From Azoarcus sp. (GTDB lineage: Bacteria; Pseudomonadota; Gammaproteobacteria; Burkholderiales; Rhodocyclaceae), in assembly GCA_023230755.1 (NCBI GenBank), contig JALNWS010000083.1, positions 1-16,562 on the forward strand: 16,562 nucleotides of DNA. Reading direction: 5' to 3'. This document shows, piece after piece, positions 14,259 through 16,562 of this stretch (the first letter of the stretch is position 1; the number at the start of each line of letters is the position of its first letter). Both the position numbers and the translations under genes were made by a program. The notes beneath the pieces are model-generated. The model did no database searches and was not told where the DNA came from. It saw only the letters and a program-made list of their open reading frames with translations.

Positions 14259-16355
14259 GTGGCTCGCAAGACTCCTATTGAGCGCTACCGCAATATCGGT
14301 ATCTCAGCGCACATCGACGCCGGCAAGACGACAACGACCGAGCGCATCCTTTTCTACACCGGTGTCAATCACAAGATTGGTGAAGTGCATGATGGCGCTG
14401 CCACCATGGACTGGATGGCGCAAGAGCAGGAGCGCGGGATCACGATTACCTCCGCTGCGACGACCTGTTTCTGGAAGGGCATGGAAATGTCCTATCCCGA
14501 GCACCGCTTCAACATCATCGACACCCCGGGGCACGTTGACTTCACGATTGAAGTCGAGCGTTCCATGCGTGTGCTCGACGGTGCTTGCATGGTCTATTGC
14601 GCCGTGGGTGGTGTTCAGCCGCAGTCGGAAACCGTTTGGCGTCAGGCTACCAAGTACAAGGTTCCTCGTCTGGCCTTCGTGAACAAGATGGACCGCTCCG
14701 GTGCCAACTTCTTCAAGGTCGTCGAGCAGATGAAGCAGCGCCTGAAGGCTAATCCTGTGCCGATCGTGATTCCTATCGGCGCTGAAGATACCTTCACGGG
14801 TGTTGTTGACCTCGTTCGCATGAAAGCGATCATCTGGGACGAAGCGTCCCAGGGTATGAAGTTCGAATACCGCGAAGTTCCTGAGGAGCTCCTCGAGCTT
14901 GCCAAAGAATGGCGTGAGCAGATGGTCGAGGCCGCGGCCGAAGCCAACGAAGATCTCATGAATGAGTATCTCGAAAACGGTGATCTGTCCCCGGAGAAGA
15001 TCAATGCCGGCCTGCGCCAGCGTACTCTGGCGTGCGAAATTCAGCCGATGCTCTGCGGTACTGCGTTCAAGAACAAGGGTGTTCAGCGCATGCTCGACGC
15101 CGTCATTGAGCTGCTGCCGTCGCCGGTTGATATTCCCCCGGTTGTCGGTATTGACGACGACGAGAAGGAAACGTCGCGCAGGGCTGATGATCAGGAAAAG
15201 TTTTCGGCCCTGGCATTCAAGCTGATGACCGACCCGTTTGTTGGTCAGCTGACCTTTGTGCGTGTTTACTCCGGCGTGCTGAAGTCCGGCGAGACCGTGC
15301 TGAACTCGGTGAAGGGCAAGAAGGAGCGCATCGGCCGCATCCTGCAGATGCACGCCAACGAACGCGAAGAAATCAAGGAAGTGCTTGCTGGCGACATCGC
15401 CGCATGTGTTGGCCTGAAGGAAGTGACCACGGGCGAAACCCTGTGCGATCCGAGCGCATCCATCATTCTTGAGCGCATGATCTTCCCGGATCCGGTGATT
15501 CACGTTGCCGTCGAACCGAAGACCAAGAGCGACCAGGAGCGCATGGGTATTGCGCTGGGTCGTCTGGCTGCAGAGGATCCGTCCTTCCGCGTGCGCACTG
15601 ACGAAGAGTCCGGCCAGACCATCATCTCGGGTATGGGTGAGTTGCATCTCGAGATCATCGTTGATCGCATGAAGCGCGAGTTCAACGTCGAAGCGAACGT
15701 GGGTGCGCCGCAAGTTGCGTACCGCGAAGCAATCCGCAAGGCCGTTGAGCAGGAAGGCAAGTTCGTCAAGCAGTCCGGTGGCCGCGGTCAGTATGGTCAC
15801 GTGTGGATCAAGCTCGAGCCGAACGAAACCGGCAAGGGCTACGAGTTCATCGATGCGATCAAGGGTGGTGTGGTTCCTCGCGAATACATCCCGGCGGTCG
15901 ATAAGGGTCTTCAGGACACGCTGCCGAATGGTGTGCTCGCCGGCTTCCCGGTTGTTGACGTCAAGGTCACGCTGTTTGACGGTTCCTATCACGACGTCGA
16001 TTCGAACGAAAACGCATTCAAGATGGCCGCTTCGATGGCTTTCAAGGATGCAATGCGCAAGGCGAACCCCGTTCTGCTCGAGCCGATGATGGCTGTTGTG
16101 GTCGAGACGCCTGAAGATTACATGGGCAACGTCATGGGTGACCTGTCGGGTCGTCGTGGCATCGTTCAAGGGATGGAAGATCTCATCGGTGGTGTGAAGG
16201 AGATCAAGGCTGAAGTGCCGCTCGCCGAGATGTTCGGCTACGCGACTCAGCTGCGCTCGCTGTCACAGGGTCGTGCGACCTATTCGATGGAATTCAAGCA
16301 CTACTCGGAAGCGCCCAAGAGCGTGGCCGAGGCAGTGATCAACAATCGCAAGTAA
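14259..16355 (+). CDS. fusA: Elongation factor G
   Basis: EF-G is the GTPase that moves tRNAs and mRNA through the ribosome after peptide transfer and, with the recycling factor, splits ribosomes. The 698-residue product has all five domains. GTPase motifs are AHIDAGKT at 17-24, RGITITS (switch I), DTPGHVD with His92, and NKMD at 142-145. Later segments include SGMGELHLEIIVDRMKREF (domain III) and the domain IV region SGGRGQYGHVWIKLEP. The C-terminal domain V ends in FKHYSEAP. The start is GTG 14259, giving MARKTPIERYRNIGI, with AAGG at 14245-14248 and AGG at 14250-14252 upstream. It lies between a terminator and tuf, which starts 27 bases after the stop. Confidence 0.98.
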   Translation: MARKTPIERYRNIGISAHIDAGKTTTTERILFYTGVNHKIGEVHDGAATMDWMAQEQERGITITSAATTCFWKGMEMSYPEHRFNIIDTPGHVDFTIEVERSMRVLDGACMVYCAVGGVQPQSETVWRQATKYKVPRLAFVNKMDRSGANFFKVVEQMKQRLKANPVPIVIPIGAEDTFTGVVDLVRMKAIIWDEASQGMKFEYREVPEELLELAKEWREQMVEAAAEANEDLMNEYLENGDLSPEKINAGLRQRTLACEIQPMLCGTAFKNKGVQRMLDAVIELLPSPVDIPPVVGIDDDEKETSRRADDQEKFSALAFKLMTDPFVGQLTFVRVYSGVLKSGETVLNSVKGKKERIGRILQMHANEREEIKEVLAGDIAACVGLKEVTTGETLCDPSASIILERMIFPDPVIHVAVEPKTKSDQERMGIALGRLAAEDPSFRVRTDEESGQTIISGMGELHLEIIVDRMKREFNVEANVGAPQVAYREAIRKAVEQEGKFVKQSGGRGQYGHVWIKLEPNETGKGYEFIDAIKGGVVPREYIPAVDKGLQDTLPNGVLAGFPVVDVKVTLFDGSYHDVDSNENAFKMAASMAFKDAMRKANPVLLEPMMAVVVETPEDYMGNVMGDLSGRRGIVQGMEDLIGGVKEIKAEVPLAEMFGYATQLRSLSQGRATYSMEFKHYSEAPKSVAEAVINNRK

Positions 16356-16382
16356 TCAACGATCTAAAGCGAGGATTTAGTA

Positions 16383-16562
16383 ATGGCTAAGGGTAAGTTT
16401 GAGCGTACGAAGCCGCACGTAAACGTTGGCACGATTGGCCACGTTGACCATGGCAAGACCACGCTGACGGCGGCAATCACGACGATTCTGTCGAAGAAGT
16501 TCGGTGGCGAGGCCAAGGACTATGCGTCGATCGACAGCGCGCCTGAAGAAAAGGCACGCGGC
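16383..16562 (+). CDS. tuf: Elongation factor Tu, downstream copy, 3' end missing
   Basis: This is the second EF-Tu gene, in the tufA-type place after fusA. The window holds its first 60 codons, MAKGKFERTKPHVNVGTIGH through the P-loop (HVDHGKT from residue 20) into the start of switch I (EEKARG). The ribosome-binding site GAGG at 16371-16374 lies 8 bases before ATG 16383, and fusA ends 27 bases upstream, so fusA and tuf are co-transcribed. The last 123 bases are identical to bases 1-123. If that other tuf is used to complete it, the product is exactly 396 residues. The gene is cut by the window edge, not broken. Confidence 0.97.
   Translation, partial: MAKGKFERTKPHVNVGTIGHVDHGKTTLTAAITTILSKKFGGEAKDYASIDSAPEEKARG
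16440..16562 (+). repeat. Terminal direct repeat, right copy (inside tuf)
   Basis: These bases are identical to 1-123 and in the same orientation. The repeat runs to the very last base of the window. It encodes EF-Tu residues 20-60 and reflects the second tuf gene. Confidence 0.97.

Noticed and set aside
14304..16169. Minus-strand open frame of 621 codons opposite fusA
   Set aside because: Antisense shadow of a strongly biased, highly expressed gene; no conserved motif and no start signal.
1..16562. Plasmid, phage, insertion sequence or CRISPR content
   Set aside because: No replication, integrase, transposase or structural phage gene, no repeat array, and every gene is core housekeeping. 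The terminal repeat is explained by tuf duplication.

Overview
The window carries a densely packed, all-plus-strand block of translation and transcription genes in the order tuf (5' end missing), tRNA-Trp, secE, nusG, rplK, rplA, rplJ, rplL, rpoB, rpoC, rpsL, rpsG, fusA, tuf (3' end missing). A direct run from rpoC into rpsL-rpsG-fusA-tuf, with the rpoBC part preceded by tuf-tRNA-Trp-secE-nusG, is the arrangement I know from Betaproteobacteria. In Escherichia coli these two blocks are far apart. The GC-rich codon use and the protein sequences fit a betaproteobacterium, perhaps of the Rhodocyclales (Azoarcus/Thauera type). That last step is an inference from memory, not from a search.

Layout. 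Bases 1-1134 are EF-Tu from residue 20 onward. A tRNA-Trp gene (1198-1273) sits between tuf and secE. secE and nusG (1300-2183) encode a translocase subunit and a transcription elongation factor. rplK-rplA (2291-3420) and rplJ-rplL (3653-4565) encode the L1 arm, L11 and the L10/L12 stalk. rpoB and rpoC (4746-13138) encode the two large RNA polymerase subunits. rpsL-rpsG-fusA-tuf (13271-16562) is the streptomycin operon, with the last tuf cut after 60 codons. No gap between genes reaches 300 bases; the longest is the 232-base rplJ leader.

The gene content is ordinary housekeeping and I found no sign of a new biological system. The interest lies in the spacers. The rplL-rpoB gap holds an attenuator-like hairpin followed by a 23-position near-perfect duplex that looks like an RNase III site. 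The rplA-rplJ gap holds a structured L10-type leader. The rpoC stop codon lies inside the -35 box of a likely rpsL promoter, and a textbook intrinsic terminator then stands just before the rpsL start. A further terminator separates rpsG from fusA.

The two ends of the window are an exact 123-base direct repeat, both inside tuf. Joining them gives a perfect 396-residue EF-Tu frame and a 16,439-base circle. The simplest reading is that an assembly path stopped, or was falsely closed, at duplicated tuf genes; it is not evidence of a plasmid or phage.
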